Of a DNA stretch of 64,000 nt, positions 18,083 to 27,833 are shown piece by piece. The translations under genes and the position numbers were made by a program. This DNA comes from Myceligenerans indicum (GTDB lineage: Bacteria > Actinomycetota > Actinomycetes > Actinomycetales > Cellulomonadaceae): the NCBI RefSeq assembly GCF_016742955.1, contig NZ_JABBYC010000003.1:1-64000 (forward strand), read 5' to 3'. The notes beneath the pieces were generated by a model. The model was not told the DNA's origin and ran no database searches. It worked only from the letters and a program-made list of their open reading frames with translations. Every line of letters begins with the position of its first letter. Position 1 is the stretch's first letter.

Positions 18083-18403
18083 TCATCCGCCCGATACCAG
18101 GGTCAACCGAACCGAGACAGGCCGGAGACGTGACGCCTCGGGAAGCCAGCCGCACCAGGTCCGGCTCAGTTCCAGGGGCGACCTCGGACCCGGAACGAGA
18201 CGGTGCCGGGCGACCAGGCGTCCCGCGGCGCCGGGGTCGCTCAAGGTGACATGGACGGTCAGGGTGTCGACCCGGATCGGCCCGGCGTCCCCGTTCCCCG
18301 GGGCGATCTCGACCGCATCGTTCTGGATGCGCAGAGCAAGGCTGTCCAGGCGGGCGAAACGGTCGACGATCTCGTGGAACTGGGACTCCGCATCCATACT
18401 CAT
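18083..18403 (-). CDS. Small hypothetical protein
   Basis: 106 residues from an ATG at 18401-18403 (MSMDAESQFHEIVDRFARLD); a second ATG two codons in is possible. Not recognised. The N-terminal half begins with an amphipathic helix (SQFHEIVDRFARLDSLALRI) and a strand-like segment VDTLTVHVTL; the C-terminal half is Arg-rich. Codon third positions are strongly GC, as in true genes here, and no competing gene covers the space. No clear ribosome binding site. It lies between nnr and the LuxR-type regulator on the same strand. Confidence 0.5.
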   Translation of the reverse strand: MSMDAESQFHEIVDRFARLDSLALRIQNDAVEIAPGNGDAGPIRVDTLTVHVTLSDPGAAGRLVARHRLVPGPRSPLELSRTWCGWLPEASRLRPVSVRLTLVSGG

Positions 18404-18493
18404 GCACCCAAGACGCGAGAGATCGCCAGATGTCACACCACTTGAGGAAAATTCCTCAAGCCGACCTTCCAGCAGCGGACCGCACGGACGCGG

Positions 18494-20155
18494 TCATCCC
18501 GCCAGCAGACCCGCCATCACCCGTGGCACGGCGTCCGCCACGGCCGACGCCGTCGTCGGCCCGCCTGCGCTGGCCAGCGTCGCGGCACGGCCGTGCAGCA
18601 CGGCGGCGGCCGCCGCGATGCGGCTCGTCAGCGCGGGATCCGCGAGCACGTCGCCGGCCCGCGCCGCGAGCAGCGCACCGAGAATCCCCGAGAGGACGTC
18701 GCCGGCGCCCGCCGTGGCGAGCCAGGCGGGTGCGTCGGCCTGCGTGAAGGTCACGCCCGAACCGACGACCACCGTGACGGCACCCTTCAGCAGGACCGTC
18801 GCACCCGTCGCACGTTGCGCGGCGCGGGCCCATCGCACCGGTTCGGCCTCGATGTCGGCCCGGCCGACCTCGTGCCCGAGGCCACGCATCAGGTCGGCCA
18901 GTTCCCCGGCATGGGGAGTGAGGACGGCGATCTCCGGAAGCCGGTGCTCGAGCATCGCCATGGCGCCTGCGTCGATGACGGCGGGCACGACACCGCCGGT
19001 CACCTCCGCGTCGAGGACGCCCGTCACGGCCGCCAGCGCGCCGTACACCCGCCGGTCCTGCCCGGCATCGGACCCGTCGGACGGAATGCCCGGGCCGAGC
19101 ACCCAGGACTGGACGCGCCCCCCAGCGGTGACCACCTCGGGATGGCGGTCGAGGATCCGGTCGGTGACACCCGCCGGGCCGAGCGCGCGCACCATGCCCG
19201 CGCCGGCCCGCACCGCCCCTGCGGTGGCGAGGACTCCGGCACCCGGATACTTGTCGGTGCCCGCCACGACGCCGACCACGCCGCGGGTGTACTTGTGGTC
19301 ACGCACGCCGGGAGCCCGCAGCACCGCGGACACCTCACCGTCCTGCAACCGCAGCGTGCCCGCGACCTGCGGCCCGTGCTCCCGCCGCAGGCCCACGTCG
19401 GCCACCTCCACCGCACCGGCGAGGTGGGCGGCCGGCGGGAGGAGCAGCCCGGGCTTGTAGGCGCCGAACGTCACCGTCCGGTCGGCCGCCAGCACCGGCC
19501 CTGGCACGGAGCCGTCGTCGACCCCGATGCCGCTCGGGGTGTCGACCGCGACGACCCACGGCCACGGGGATCCGGCCACCTCCGCGGCCGCCCGTGCCTC
19601 GACGAGCGCCCGGACGATCCCGCCGGACGGGGGCCGGAGCGCGCCGCGCGCGCCGATACCCACGAGACCGTCGAGGACGACGTCCGCCGCCGAGACGTGT
19701 TCGACGACGGCCGGGACGCGCAGCTCGGACCGGGCGATCACCTCGGCGCCGGCCGCCTCCAGCGCCGCCAGACCCGGGCCGTGCACGGTACCGGCGACGA
19801 GGAAGGCGGTGACGCGTGCGCCCGCCGTCGCCAGGTGGGCACCGGCGAACAGGGTGTCGCCGCCGTTGTTCCCGGGGCCGACGAGCAGGACCACACGCAC
19901 ACCCTGTGCGGCGCGGCCTACCGCGCGGGACCGGCGAGCGGGCCGGACGCGCCCCGTACCTGACAGGCCGTCGGAGGCGAGGGAGCCCGCGAACCGGACC
20001 CTCGGCGGGGCTCCGCCGGCGGACCGCCGGCGGGCCACGTCCGCGAGCACCGTCCGGGCGAGTGCCCGTGCGGCGCGGTCCATGAGGGGTGTTCCCGCGT
20101 CGAGCAGCGGCTTCTCCGCCGCGCGAATCTCATCTGCCGTCCATGCCTCGATCAC
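18494..20155 (-). CDS. nnr: Bifunctional NAD(P)H-hydrate epimerase / ADP-dependent dehydratase
   Basis: 553 residues, GTG start. Repairs hydrated NADH/NADPH: the N-terminal YjeF_N epimerase domain (about 1-235, with LVGPGNNGGDTLFAGAHLA) interconverts R and S hydrates, and the C-terminal ribokinase-like dehydratase (about 260-553, with VLTPHAGELADLMRG and TAGAGDVLSGILGALLAARA) dehydrates the S form using ADP. A low-complexity segment of about 40 residues lies inside the N-terminal half (35-80, RRRSAGGAPPRVRFAG...). In related genomes nnr neighbours acpS and glmS, as here, but here it faces the oxidoreductase-acpS pair divergently. Confidence 0.93.
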   Translation of the reverse strand: MIEAWTADEIRAAEKPLLDAGTPLMDRAARALARTVLADVARRRSAGGAPPRVRFAGSLASDGLSGTGRVRPARRSRAVGRAAQGVRVVLLVGPGNNGGDTLFAGAHLATAGARVTAFLVAGTVHGPGLAALEAAGAEVIARSELRVPAVVEHVSAADVVLDGLVGIGARGALRPPSGGIVRALVEARAAAEVAGSPWPWVVAVDTPSGIGVDDGSVPGPVLAADRTVTFGAYKPGLLLPPAAHLAGAVEVADVGLRREHGPQVAGTLRLQDGEVSAVLRAPGVRDHKYTRGVVGVVAGTDKYPGAGVLATAGAVRAGAGMVRALGPAGVTDRILDRHPEVVTAGGRVQSWVLGPGIPSDGSDAGQDRRVYGALAAVTGVLDAEVTGGVVPAVIDAGAMAMLEHRLPEIAVLTPHAGELADLMRGLGHEVGRADIEAEPVRWARAAQRATGATVLLKGAVTVVVGSGVTFTQADAPAWLATAGAGDVLSGILGALLAARAGDVLADPALTSRIAAAAAVLHGRAATLASAGGPTTASAVADAVPRVMAGLLAG

Positions 20156-20289
20156 GCGCCCTATGATGCCTGCTCTTTGTCACGGTTCGGTAAGGCAACG
20201 TTCCGGTGCGTCCCCATCGCGGCGTTCGGCGGTGCGAACGGTGTGGACAACAGGCGACACCTGCTCGTGCGACCTCCTAGGCTCAGGGC

Positions 20290-21339
20290 ATGCGATTCGG
20301 ACTCTTCATCCCGCAGGGCTGGCGGCTCGACCTGGCCGGCATTGCCCCGGAGGACCACTGGTCGACAATGCTGTCGCTGCTCCACCGCGCCGAGAACCAG
20401 GCGGCGGGTGAGGCCGTCCCCGGCGGCGGCTTCGCCTGGGAATCCGCCTGGGTGTACGACCACTTCCACACGGTGCCGCTACCGACCCAGGAGGCGACGC
20501 ACGAGGCCTGGACGCTGATGGCGGCGTTCGCGGCGGCGTCCCAGCGCGTGCGCCTGGGACAGATGTGCACGTGCATGGCCTACCGGGAGCCCACGTATCT
20601 GGCGAAGGTCGCCTCGACGGTCGACGCGATCTCCGGCGGGCGGACCGAGATGGGCATCGGCGCCGGCTGGTACGAGCACGAGTGGCGTGCCTACGGCTAC
20701 GGCTTCCCGACGGCGGGCGAACGCCTGCGCGCCCTGGACGAGGGCGTGCAGATCATGGCGAACATGTGGCGCACCGGCACGTCCGGCACGTTCGACGGCG
20801 AGCGCTACCAGGTGGACGGCGCGCGATGCCACCCGCAGCCGCTGCAACGGCTCCCGGTGGGGGACGACGGCGCCGAGGTGCCGAGCATCCCGCTGTGGAT
20901 CGCCGGCGGCGGCGAGAAGAAGACGCTGCGCATCGCAGCGCAGCATGCGCAGTACACGAACTTCGCCGGTGACCCGGAGGGGTTCACGCACAAGTCCTCC
21001 GTGCTGCGGGGGCACTGCGACGATCTCGGCCGTGACTTCGGCCGGATCACCCGATCGGCCAACTACAACGTCGTGATCGGCGAGACCGAGAAGGAGGTCG
21101 CCGACCGGCTCGGCTGGATCGAGGACCACCTGCGCCGGTGGGCGCCGGAGCGGGCGGACCGCGAGATCGACGGGTGGCGCAACAGCTACCTGAGCGGGAC
21201 CCCGGAGCAGATCGCCGAGAAGCTGCACGGCCTCGAGAAGCTCGGCATGACCTACGCCATCACGTACTTCCTGGAGGCCGCCTGGGACCAGTCGGGCATC
21301 GAGCTGTTCGAGAAGCAGGTCATCCCGGAGCTGCAGTGA
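20290..21339 (+). CDS. LLM-class F420-dependent oxidoreductase
   Basis: 349 residues, ATG start ([14 protein letters not shown]). Luciferase-like TIM barrel: N-terminal strand [22 protein letters not shown] (about 56-68), [19 protein letters not shown], and [20 protein letters not shown] (about 120-140), the GAGW(Y)xxEWxxYG segment typical of actinobacterial F420-dependent members. Substrate unknown. The stop codon overlaps the acpS GTG by four bases, so the two are translationally coupled. Confidence 0.9.
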   Translation: MRFGLFIPQGWRLDLAGIAPEDHWSTMLSLLHRAENQAAGEAVPGGGFAWESAWVYDHFHTVPLPTQEATHEAWTLMAAFAAASQRVRLGQMCTCMAYREPTYLAKVASTVDAISGGRTEMGIGAGWYEHEWRAYGYGFPTAGERLRALDEGVQIMANMWRTGTSGTFDGERYQVDGARCHPQPLQRLPVGDDGAEVPSIPLWIAGGGEKKTLRIAAQHAQYTNFAGDPEGFTHKSSVLRGHCDDLGRDFGRITRSANYNVVIGETEKEVADRLGWIEDHLRRWAPERADREIDGWRNSYLSGTPEQIAEKLHGLEKLGMTYAITYFLEAAWDQSGIELFEKQVIPELQ

Positions 21340-21686
21340 TCGTCGGGGTAGGTATCGACGTCGTCGACGTCGAACGGTTCATGGCGACGCTGGAGCGCAC
21401 CCCGCGCCTGCGCGAGAAGCTGTTCACGCCGGCCGAACGCGACCTGCCGCCGTCGTCGCTCGCGGCGCGGTTCGCCGCGAAGGAGGCGATCGCGAAGGCG
21501 CTCGGCGCCCCGGACGGCCTGCGGTGGCACGACGCGACGGTGCACCGCGTGGTCGGAGGGCCGCCCGAGGTGGAGCTCATCGGGACGGTCGCGGCGCGCG
21601 CGGCCGAACTGGGGGTCCGGCACTGGCACCTGACCATCTCGCACGACGCGGGGATCTCCTCGGCGATGGTGATCGCCGAGGGCTGA
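21336..21686 (+). CDS. acpS: Holo-[acyl-carrier-protein] synthase
   Basis: 116 residues from the GTG at 21336 inside the GTGA overlap with the preceding gene. Transfers 4'-phosphopantetheine from CoA to acyl carrier protein. Seen: the N-terminal [15 protein letters not shown] with the Mg-binding Asp, and the [13 protein letters not shown] motif with the second metal-binding Glu; the C-terminal [21 protein letters not shown] strand is normal. The length fits the small bacterial AcpS. Confidence 0.95.
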   Translation: MIVGVGIDVVDVERFMATLERTPRLREKLFTPAERDLPPSSLAARFAAKEAIAKALGAPDGLRWHDATVHRVVGGPPEVELIGTVAARAAELGVRHWHLTISHDAGISSAMVIAEG

Positions 21687-21693
21687 GCGTGGT

Positions 21694-21728
21694 GCTGCCG
21701 GGCTCCGGTCGGACCGAGGCCCGGCAGC
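21694..21728. terminator. Bidirectional hairpin between acpS and glmS
   Basis: GCTGCCGGGC pairs perfectly with GCCCGGCAGC, with an inner CGGT/ACCG stem. It lies 8 bases after the acpS stop in the 108-base convergent gap with glmS. No T tract. Confidence 0.75.
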
Positions 21729-21794
21729 CGCGTCCTGGTGGCGTGAACCGTGGTTCGACCGCCCGCCGCCTCGCGGGGACGGATCGGCCTCAGC

Positions 21795-23705
21795 TCACTC
21801 GACGGTGACGGACTTGGCCAGGTTGCGTGGCTGGTCCACGTCGAGGCCCTTGGCCGTGGCCAGGGCCATCGCGAAGATCTGCAGGGGCACGACGGCCAGC
21901 AGCGGCTGCAGGAGCGTCGGTGCCTTCGGGATCCAGAAGACCTCGTCGGCGTACTTGCGCACCTCGTCGTCGCCGTCCTCGGCGATGACGAGCGTGCGCG
22001 CGCCGCGTGCCCGGATCTCCTGGATGTTCGAGACCACCTTGGAGTGCAGCGAGTCGCGTCCGCGCGGCGAGGGCACGACGACGAACACCGGCTGACCGGA
22101 GTCGATCAGCGCGATCGGCCCGTGCTTCAGCTCGCCCGCGGCGAACCCCTCGGCGTGGATGTAGGCCAGCTCCTTGAGCTTGAGCGCGCCCTCCAGCGCC
22201 ACCGGGAAGCCGACGTGCCGGCCCAGGAACAGCACCTTGTCGTTCGCCCGCATCGAGCGGGCCGTGGCACGCACGTACTCGCCGCGCTCGATGACGGTGT
22301 GGATCTTGCGCGGCATGTCCCGCAGGTCGTCCAGGAGTTCGGCGATCTCGTCGGGGAACTTGTTGCCGCGCAGCTGCGCCAGGTACAGCCCCAGGAGGTA
22401 GGCGGCGGTGATCTGGGCCAGGAAGGCCTTGGTGGAGGCGACGGCGATCTCGGGCCCGGCGTGGGTGTAGAGCACGGCGTCGGACTCACGCGGGATGGTC
22501 GAGCCGTGCGTGTTGACGATGGAGATCACCTTGGCGCCCTGCTCGCGTGCGTGCCGCACGGCCATCAGCGTGTCCATGGTCTCGCCGGACTGGGTGACGG
22601 CGACCACGAGCGTCCTCTCGTCGACGATCGGGTCGCGGTAGCGGAACTCGTGGGCGAGCTCCACCTCCACGGGGATGCGGCACCAGTGCTCGATCGCGTA
22701 CTTGGCCACGTGCCCGGAGTAGGCGGCCGTCCCGCAGGCGATCACGATGATCTTGTTCACGGCGCGCAGCACCGACTCGTCGATCCGCAGGTCGTCCAGG
22801 ACGAGACGGCCCGTGGAGTCGGTCCGGCCGAGCAGCGTGTCCCCGACGGCTTGCGGCTGGTCGTGGATCTCCTTGTCCATGAAGGAGTCGAAGCCGCCCT
22901 TCTCCGCGGCCGCCGCGTCCCAGTCCACCGTGTACCGCTTGGCCTCGGCGGGGTTTCCGGCGAAGTCCGTCACGTCGACCGACGACGGCGTGATCGTCAC
23001 GACCTGGTCCTGACCGAGCTCCATGGCTTCTTTCGTGTGCGCGATGAATGCCGCCACGTCCGACCCGAGGAAGTTCTCCCCCTCGCCGATCCCGACGACG
23101 AGCGGTGAGTCGTGGCGCGCGCCCACCACCTTCCCGGGCTCGTCGGCGTGGACGGCGAGGAGGGTGAACGTCCCGGTCAGGCGGGTCGCCGCACGTCCCA
23201 TGGCACGGGTCAGGTCACCGGTCGCGCGATACTCCCGCGCCACGAGATGGGCGGCGACCTCGGTGTCGGTCTCGGAACGGAAGCGCGCGCCCTCGGACGC
23301 GAGCTCGGCACGCAGCTCGCTGAAGTTCTCCACGATCCCGTTGTGGATCACGGCGAGCCGGTCGCCGTCGGCGAGGTGGGGGTGGGCGTTGACGTCCGTC
23401 GGCCCCCCGTGCGTGGCCCAGCGGGTGTGACCGATGGCCGACGTCGCCGCCGGGAGCGGCCGCAGCTCGAGTTCCTCCACCAGGTTGACGAGCTTTCCGG
23501 CCTTCTTCGCCGAGGCGACCCCGTCGATCCCGGGCCCCACGAGAGCCACGCCGGCCGAGTCGTACCCGCGGTACTCCAGGCGCCGCAGTCCCTCGAGCAC
23601 GACGTCCAGCGGTGTCGCCGTCCCCTCCGCACCCCGGCCGATTCCTGCGTCGCCATCGTCCGCGGCGACGCCGCTCAGACCCGTGTACCCGACGATTCCG
23701 CACAT
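21795..23705 (-). CDS. glmS: Glutamine--fructose-6-phosphate aminotransferase
   Basis: 636 residues, ATG start so that Cys2 becomes the N-terminal nucleophile (MCGIVGYTG). First step of UDP-GlcNAc synthesis. N-terminal glutaminase domain (to about 250) followed by two SIS domains (VIACGTAAYSGHVAKYAIE and TQSGETMDTLMAVRHA; ALEGALKLKELAYIHAEGF) and the C-terminal DQPRNLAKSVTVE. An extra loop of about 22 acidic/Gly residues follows GYTGLSG near the N terminus, which accounts for the extra length. Starts 117 bases from divergent coaA. Its partner glmM lies about 3.4 kb downstream in the window. Confidence 0.97.
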   Translation of the reverse strand: MCGIVGYTGLSGVAADDGDAGIGRGAEGTATPLDVVLEGLRRLEYRGYDSAGVALVGPGIDGVASAKKAGKLVNLVEELELRPLPAATSAIGHTRWATHGGPTDVNAHPHLADGDRLAVIHNGIVENFSELRAELASEGARFRSETDTEVAAHLVAREYRATGDLTRAMGRAATRLTGTFTLLAVHADEPGKVVGARHDSPLVVGIGEGENFLGSDVAAFIAHTKEAMELGQDQVVTITPSSVDVTDFAGNPAEAKRYTVDWDAAAAEKGGFDSFMDKEIHDQPQAVGDTLLGRTDSTGRLVLDDLRIDESVLRAVNKIIVIACGTAAYSGHVAKYAIEHWCRIPVEVELAHEFRYRDPIVDERTLVVAVTQSGETMDTLMAVRHAREQGAKVISIVNTHGSTIPRESDAVLYTHAGPEIAVASTKAFLAQITAAYLLGLYLAQLRGNKFPDEIAELLDDLRDMPRKIHTVIERGEYVRATARSMRANDKVLFLGRHVGFPVALEGALKLKELAYIHAEGFAAGELKHGPIALIDSGQPVFVVVPSPRGRDSLHSKVVSNIQEIRARGARTLVIAEDGDDEVRKYADEVFWIPKAPTLLQPLLAVVPLQIFAMALATAKGLDVDQPRNLAKSVTVE

Positions 23706-23743
23706 GGCCGCGAGTCTACCTGCGCGCCCCTACCATAAGTACG

Positions 23744-23763
23744 CTCTCCTTACAATAGGAGAG
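23744..23763. promoter_or_regulatory. Inverted repeat CTCTCCT-TACAAT-AGGAGAG in the glmS/coaA gap
   Basis: Perfect 7-base arms flank TACAAT, which is a 5/6 match to a -10 box reading toward coaA (start 59 bases downstream). No good -35 box at 16-18 bases was found on either strand. A hairpin or operator centred on a -10 box in a 116-base divergent promoter region is a reasonable regulatory candidate. Confidence 0.4.
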
Positions 23764-23821
23764 GGCGCCTTTCACCCCACGAAGGCGGTGCGCCGGGCAC
23801 ACCCGCGCGTGGTGCAGAATC

Positions 23822-24811
23822 GTGCGCGTGGCACACCAGTCTTCGACCACGACGCCCGAGCACCTGCTGGCACTGGCGCCGGCATCGCCGTACGTGGACC
23901 TCGACCGCACGGCCTGGAGCCGGCTCTCCGCATCCACCCCCCTGCCGCTGACCGACGAGGACGTCAACCGGCTCCGCGGGCTCGGCGACCCGATAGACCT
24001 GGACGAGGTCGACGCCGTCTATCGTCCGCTCTCCCGTCTGCTCAACCTCTACGTGAACGCGGTCACCGGGCTGCACGGAGCCACGGCCGCGTTCCTGCAC
24101 GAGCAGCCGCCGCGCACGCCGTACGTCATCGGAGTCGCCGGCTCGGTCGCCGTCGGGAAGTCCACCACCGCACGCATCCTGCGCGAGATGCTCGCCCGCT
24201 GGCCGTCCACCCCACGTGTCGAGCTCATCACCACCGACGGCTTCCTCTACCCGAACGCCGAGCTGGCCCGACGTGGCCTCATGGAGCGCAAGGGCTTCCC
24301 CGAGGCGTACGACCGAAGGGCCCTGATCCGCTTCCTGTCACGCATCAAGGCCGGCCAGGACGAGGTGCGCGCGCCGCGCTACTCGCACACGATCTACGAC
24401 ATCGTTCCCGGTGAGGAGGTCGTCATCCGCAAGCCGGACGTCCTGATCGTGGAGGGCCTCAACGTGCTCCAGCCGGCCCGGCCGTCCGCGATCGACGAGT
24501 CGACGGTGGCCGTCAGCGACTACTTCGACTTCTCGATCTACGTGGACGCCCGCACCCGGAACATCCGCCAGTGGTACGTCGACCGGTTCCTGCAACTGCG
24601 CCGTACGGCGTTCCAGCGCCCGGAGTCCTATTTCCGCAAGTTCGCCGACCTCTCCGACGACCAGGCGATCGCCCGGGCCCAGAGCATCTGGGACTCCATC
24701 AACGCACCGAACCTGGAGCAGAACATCCTGCCCACCCGCGGCCGCGCCACCCTCGTCCTGACCAAGGGCGCCGACCACAAGGTGCAGCGGGTACGCCTGC
24801 GCAAGCTCTGA
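23822..24811 (+). CDS. coaA: Type I pantothenate kinase
   Basis: 329 residues from GTG at 23822 (a second GTG is two codons in). Phosphorylates pantothenate, first step of CoA synthesis. P-loop [17 protein letters not shown] (about 105-120), followed by [14 protein letters not shown], the GLNVLQP segment and [19 protein letters not shown] typical of the bacterial type I enzyme. Length is normal. A hairpin starts 3 bases after the stop codon. Confidence 0.96.
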   Translation: MRVAHQSSTTTPEHLLALAPASPYVDLDRTAWSRLSASTPLPLTDEDVNRLRGLGDPIDLDEVDAVYRPLSRLLNLYVNAVTGLHGATAAFLHEQPPRTPYVIGVAGSVAVGKSTTARILREMLARWPSTPRVELITTDGFLYPNAELARRGLMERKGFPEAYDRRALIRFLSRIKAGQDEVRAPRYSHTIYDIVPGEEVVIRKPDVLIVEGLNVLQPARPSAIDESTVAVSDYFDFSIYVDARTRNIRQWYVDRFLQLRRTAFQRPESYFRKFADLSDDQAIARAQSIWDSINAPNLEQNILPTRGRATLVLTKGADHKVQRVRLRKL

Positions 24812-24813
24812 CC

Positions 24814-24842
24814 CGCGTGCCGGTGGCGTCGCCCGGCACGCG
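24814..24842 (+). terminator. Terminator after coaA
   Basis: CGCGTGCCGG pairs with CCGGCACGCG around a 9-base loop, directly after the coaA stop in the convergent gap with dedA. No T tract. Confidence 0.65.
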
Positions 24843-24923
24843 CACGGACCAGCTCGCGCACTGGCTCACACGCCCTCCGCCGGGCCGCGCGCCGTTCGTC
24901 GGGCCGCCGCGCCGTTCGGCCGG

Positions 24924-24981
24924 CCGTACGCTCGCCGTCAGGCCGCCGTACGCTCGCCGTCAGGCCGCCGTACGCTCGCCG
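24924..24981 (+). repeat. Three 22-bp tandem repeats at the dedA 3' end
   Basis: CCGTACGCTCGCCG recurs at 24924, 24946 and 24968 (period 22; the first two copies are identical, the third diverges after 14 bases). The array straddles the dedA stop codon at 24960-24962, so the last residues of that protein (ASGERTAA) are encoded by it. Confidence 0.85.
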
Positions 24982-25652
24982 GACGCCGTCGCGCCGGCCG
25001 GGACCGTGTCGTCATCGTCGTCATCGTCGCCCCCGCCGCGGCGCTGGAACCACATCACGATCTTGTCGATGGCGAAGCCTGCCACGACCCCGAAGACGAT
25101 CCCGGCGCCGATCGCAAGCAGCGGATTGTGCCCGAACCACGCCGCCGCCATGATTCCGATGCCCACCGAGTACAGCGCCCACATCACCGACGCGATCGCC
25201 GCGATGATCATGAAGCGGCGCCTGGGGTATCGGACGGCTCCCGCCGTCATGTTCACCGCGACCCGCCCGATCGGGACGTATCGCGCCGCCAGGATGAACG
25301 ACGCGCCACGCCGTGCCAGCAGGCGCTCCGCTCGGGCCACGGCGCGCCGGCCGCGCGCGGAACGCAGGAACGGCACCCGCTGCGTGCCGATCATCCGCCC
25401 GATCTGGTAGGCGATCTGGTCGCCCGCCCACGCACCGAGGGCACCCATCAGCAGGACCAGCGGCAGCCACGGGACGCCGGTACTGTGCGCCGACACGGCG
25501 AGCGTGATGAGCACGGACTCGCTCGGCAGCGGTGGGAAGAAGCCGTCCACGGTCGCGAACCCGAACATGGCGGCATACACCCAGGGCGATGCCGCCAGGT
25601 CGAGGACCCAGAGCCCCAGGGCGTCCAGGAAGGCGTAGATCGGTTCCAGCAC
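24960..25652 (-). CDS. DedA family membrane protein
   Basis: 230 residues, GTG start. About five hydrophobic segments. Family marks: the re-entrant-loop motif FGFATVDGFFPPLPSESVLI (about 34-53), the GDQIAYQIGRMIG stretch, and the second re-entrant loop FILAARYVPIGRVAVNMTAG with the conserved arginines. DedA/VTT proteins act in membrane lipid (for example undecaprenyl phosphate) translocation and envelope homeostasis; the substrate here is inferred only from the family. The C-terminal tail is an acidic Asp run then a short segment encoded by the 22-bp repeats. Convergent with coaA. Confidence 0.9.
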   Translation of the reverse strand: MLEPIYAFLDALGLWVLDLAASPWVYAAMFGFATVDGFFPPLPSESVLITLAVSAHSTGVPWLPLVLLMGALGAWAGDQIAYQIGRMIGTQRVPFLRSARGRRAVARAERLLARRGASFILAARYVPIGRVAVNMTAGAVRYPRRRFMIIAAIASVMWALYSVGIGIMAAAWFGHNPLLAIGAGIVFGVVAGFAIDKIVMWFQRRGGGDDDDDDDTVPAGATASGERTAA

Positions 25653-25785
25653 GTGCCAAGCGTAAGCAGCAGGGCACCCTGGTTGTCACCAGGTTGGTCC
25701 CTGATTTGTGCCCCTGACGCAGACCCCTACCAATACTTCCCCGACCCCCGACGCGCCCGATCGCCGGTCAGCGCCCGATCGTCCG

Positions 25786-27150
25786 TCAGAGCGACAGCCG
25801 CTCGCGCACCACTGACGCCAGGCGTTCCGCCTCGGCCTCCGCCTGGTCCTGCGTGGCCGCCTCGACCATCACCCGGACCAGGGGCTCCGTGCCGCTGGGC
25901 CGCAGCAGCACCCGGCCGGTGTCGCCGAGGCGTTCCTCCGCGCGGGCCACCGCGTCCTTGAGGCCCTCGTCGCTGCCGGCGCGCAACTTGTCCACGTCCT
26001 TGACGTTCACGAGAGTCTGCGGCAGCCGCTGGATGTCTGCGCCCAGCTCGGCGAGACGCCGGCCGGCCGACTTCACACGTGCCGCCAGGTGCAGCGCCGT
26101 GAGCACGCCGTCTCCCGTGGTGGCATGGTCGGCGAGGATGATGTGCCCGGACTGCTCCCCGCCCAGGCCGTACCCCTTCGCCCGCATCTCCTCCAGCACG
26201 TACCGGTCCCCGACGGCGGTCTGCACGATGTGGATCCCGGCGGCCCGCATCGCGAGGATCAGCCCGAGGTTGGACATCACGGTGACGACCAGGGTGCTCT
26301 CCGGCAGACGCTCCTCCTCCTTGAGGGCCGTGGCGAGGATGCCGAGGATCTGGTCCCCGTCGACGATCTCCCCGGTGTGCCCGACGGCGATGCACCGGTC
26401 GGCGTCGCCGTCGAACGCCACACCGAAGTCCGCCTCGGATGCCACGACCACCGCCTGCAGCTGCTCCGGATGGGTGGAACCGCACTTCTCGTTGATGTTC
26501 CGCCCGTCGGGACTGGCGTTGATGACGACGACGTCGGCACCGGCATCGCGCAGTGCCCGCGGCCCCACCTCGCTGGCGGCGCCGTTCGCGCAGTCCAGCG
26601 CGATCCGCAGGCCCTCGAGCGGACGGTGCTCCAGCGTGGTGCCGATGCTCTCGGTGAGGTGCTTGACGTACTGGGCGGCGGCGAGCCCTGGATCGAGGCG
26701 GATGCGCCCGACATCGGCGCCGACGGGGCGCTCCCATTGGTCGTCCAGCACGGCGGCGACCGCGTCCTCGACCGCGTCCTCCAGCTTGAGTCCACCCCGC
26801 CGGAAGAACTTGATGCCGTTGTCCGGCATCGCGTTGTGCGATGCCGAGACCATGACGCCCAGGTCCGCGTCCAACTCGCTGACCAGGTAGGCAAGAGCCG
26901 GGGTCGGCAGCACCCCCAGGTCGATCACGTCGACACCCGCCGAGGCAAGACCGGAGGCGACGGCTCCGGAGAGCAGCTCGCCGGATGCTCGCGGGTCCCG
27001 CCCGACCACCGCTCGCGGGCGCGGGCCCAGGATCTCGCCCTGGGCGGTCAGCACCCGCGCCGCCGCGCTGCCCAGCGATAGCGCGAGCTCCGCCGTGATG
27101 TCGCGGTTCGCGAGCCCTCGCACGCCGTCGGTGCCGAACAGCCTGCCCAT
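25786..27150 (-). CDS. glmM: Phosphoglucosamine mutase
   Basis: 454 residues, ATG start ([12 protein letters not shown]). Interconverts glucosamine-6-P and glucosamine-1-P for UDP-GlcNAc. The phosphoserine is Ser104 in [16 protein letters not shown]; the metal-binding loop reads DGDADR (about 245-250), and the C-terminal phosphate loop [16 protein letters not shown] is intact. Follows rplM-rpsI on the same strand, separated from them by a strong terminator, so it probably has its own promoter in 27151-27223. Confidence 0.97.
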   Translation of the reverse strand: MGRLFGTDGVRGLANRDITAELALSLGSAAARVLTAQGEILGPRPRAVVGRDPRASGELLSGAVASGLASAGVDVIDLGVLPTPALAYLVSELDADLGVMVSASHNAMPDNGIKFFRRGGLKLEDAVEDAVAAVLDDQWERPVGADVGRIRLDPGLAAAQYVKHLTESIGTTLEHRPLEGLRIALDCANGAASEVGPRALRDAGADVVVINASPDGRNINEKCGSTHPEQLQAVVVASEADFGVAFDGDADRCIAVGHTGEIVDGDQILGILATALKEEERLPESTLVVTVMSNLGLILAMRAAGIHIVQTAVGDRYVLEEMRAKGYGLGGEQSGHIILADHATTGDGVLTALHLAARVKSAGRRLAELGADIQRLPQTLVNVKDVDKLRAGSDEGLKDAVARAEERLGDTGRVLLRPSGTEPLVRVMVEAATQDQAEAEAERLASVVRERLSL

Positions 27151-27223
27151 GTGTCATGTCCTTCCGTGCCGAACGATGTGCGACCCACGTTAGTGGGCAC
27201 ATGAAGAAGGTGAAAAACGCAGC

Positions 27224-27252
27224 GGCCCCGCACGGCAGTGCCGTGCGGGGCC
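27224..27252 (-). terminator. Rho-independent terminator of rplM-rpsI
   Basis: GGCCCCGCACGGCA pairs with TGCCGTGCGGGGCC, followed on the minus strand by GCTGCG and a TTTTT tract. The stem plus T run makes this the clearest intrinsic terminator in the window; it lies about 52 bases past the rpsI stop. Confidence 0.9.
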
Positions 27253-27304
27253 ACCGGAAGGCGCTGTGCCCTGGCCAGCGTCCGCTGTCCGAAGTACTCG
27301 TTCG

Positions 27305-27790
27305 TCAGCGCTTGCTGTACTGCGGCGCCTTGCGGGCCTTCTTGAGACCAGCCTTCTTGCGCTCGACCGCGCGGTCGTCGCGCGTGAGGAAGCCGGCCTT
27401 CTTGAGCGCCGGGCGGTTCGACTCGGCGTCGATCGCGTTCAGCGCACGGGCGATGCCCAGGCGCAGCGCGCCGGCCTGGCCGGAGCTGCCGCCGCCGTTG
27501 ATGCGAGCGATCACGTCGAAGCGGCCCTCGACCTCGACCAGCTTCAGCGGGTCGTTGACCAGCTGCTGGTGCACCCGGTTCGGGAAGTACTCCTCGAGGG
27601 TGCGGCCGTTGATCTTCCACTGGCCGGTTCCGGGGACCAGGCGCACGCGCGCCACGGCCTCCTTGCGGCGCCCGACGGCCTGGCCGGGCGCGGTGAGGGA
27701 CGAGCCGCCCGTCGCGGGGGCGACCGTCTCGCTGGTGTAGGTGCTGGGCGTGGTCTCGTCCAGCTCGGTGTCGACGGTGGTCTCAGCCAC
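27305..27790 (-). CDS. rpsI: 30S ribosomal protein S9
   Basis: 161 residues from the GTG at 27788-27790 ([12 protein letters not shown]); longer in-frame starts run into rplM. An acidic/Thr-rich N-terminal tail of about 35 residues precedes the S9 fold: [40 protein letters not shown], and the basic tail [14 protein letters not shown] that reaches the P-site tRNA. The N-terminal extension is usual in actinobacteria. 43 bases after rplM, one operon. Confidence 0.97.
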   Translation of the reverse strand: MAETTVDTELDETTPSTYTSETVAPATGGSSLTAPGQAVGRRKEAVARVRLVPGTGQWKINGRTLEEYFPNRVHQQLVNDPLKLVEVEGRFDVIARINGGGSSGQAGALRLGIARALNAIDAESNRPALKKAGFLTRDDRAVERKKAGLKKARKAPQYSKR

Positions 27791-27833
27791 TGTGTAGTCC
27801 TCGCGTCCTTCGCGTTGCGATCCGGCAGCGGCC

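Noticed and set aside
25727..27202. 491-codon alternative minus-strand frame over glmM
   Set aside because: Arg/Gly/Pro-rich without motifs; glmM in the other frame has all catalytic loops.
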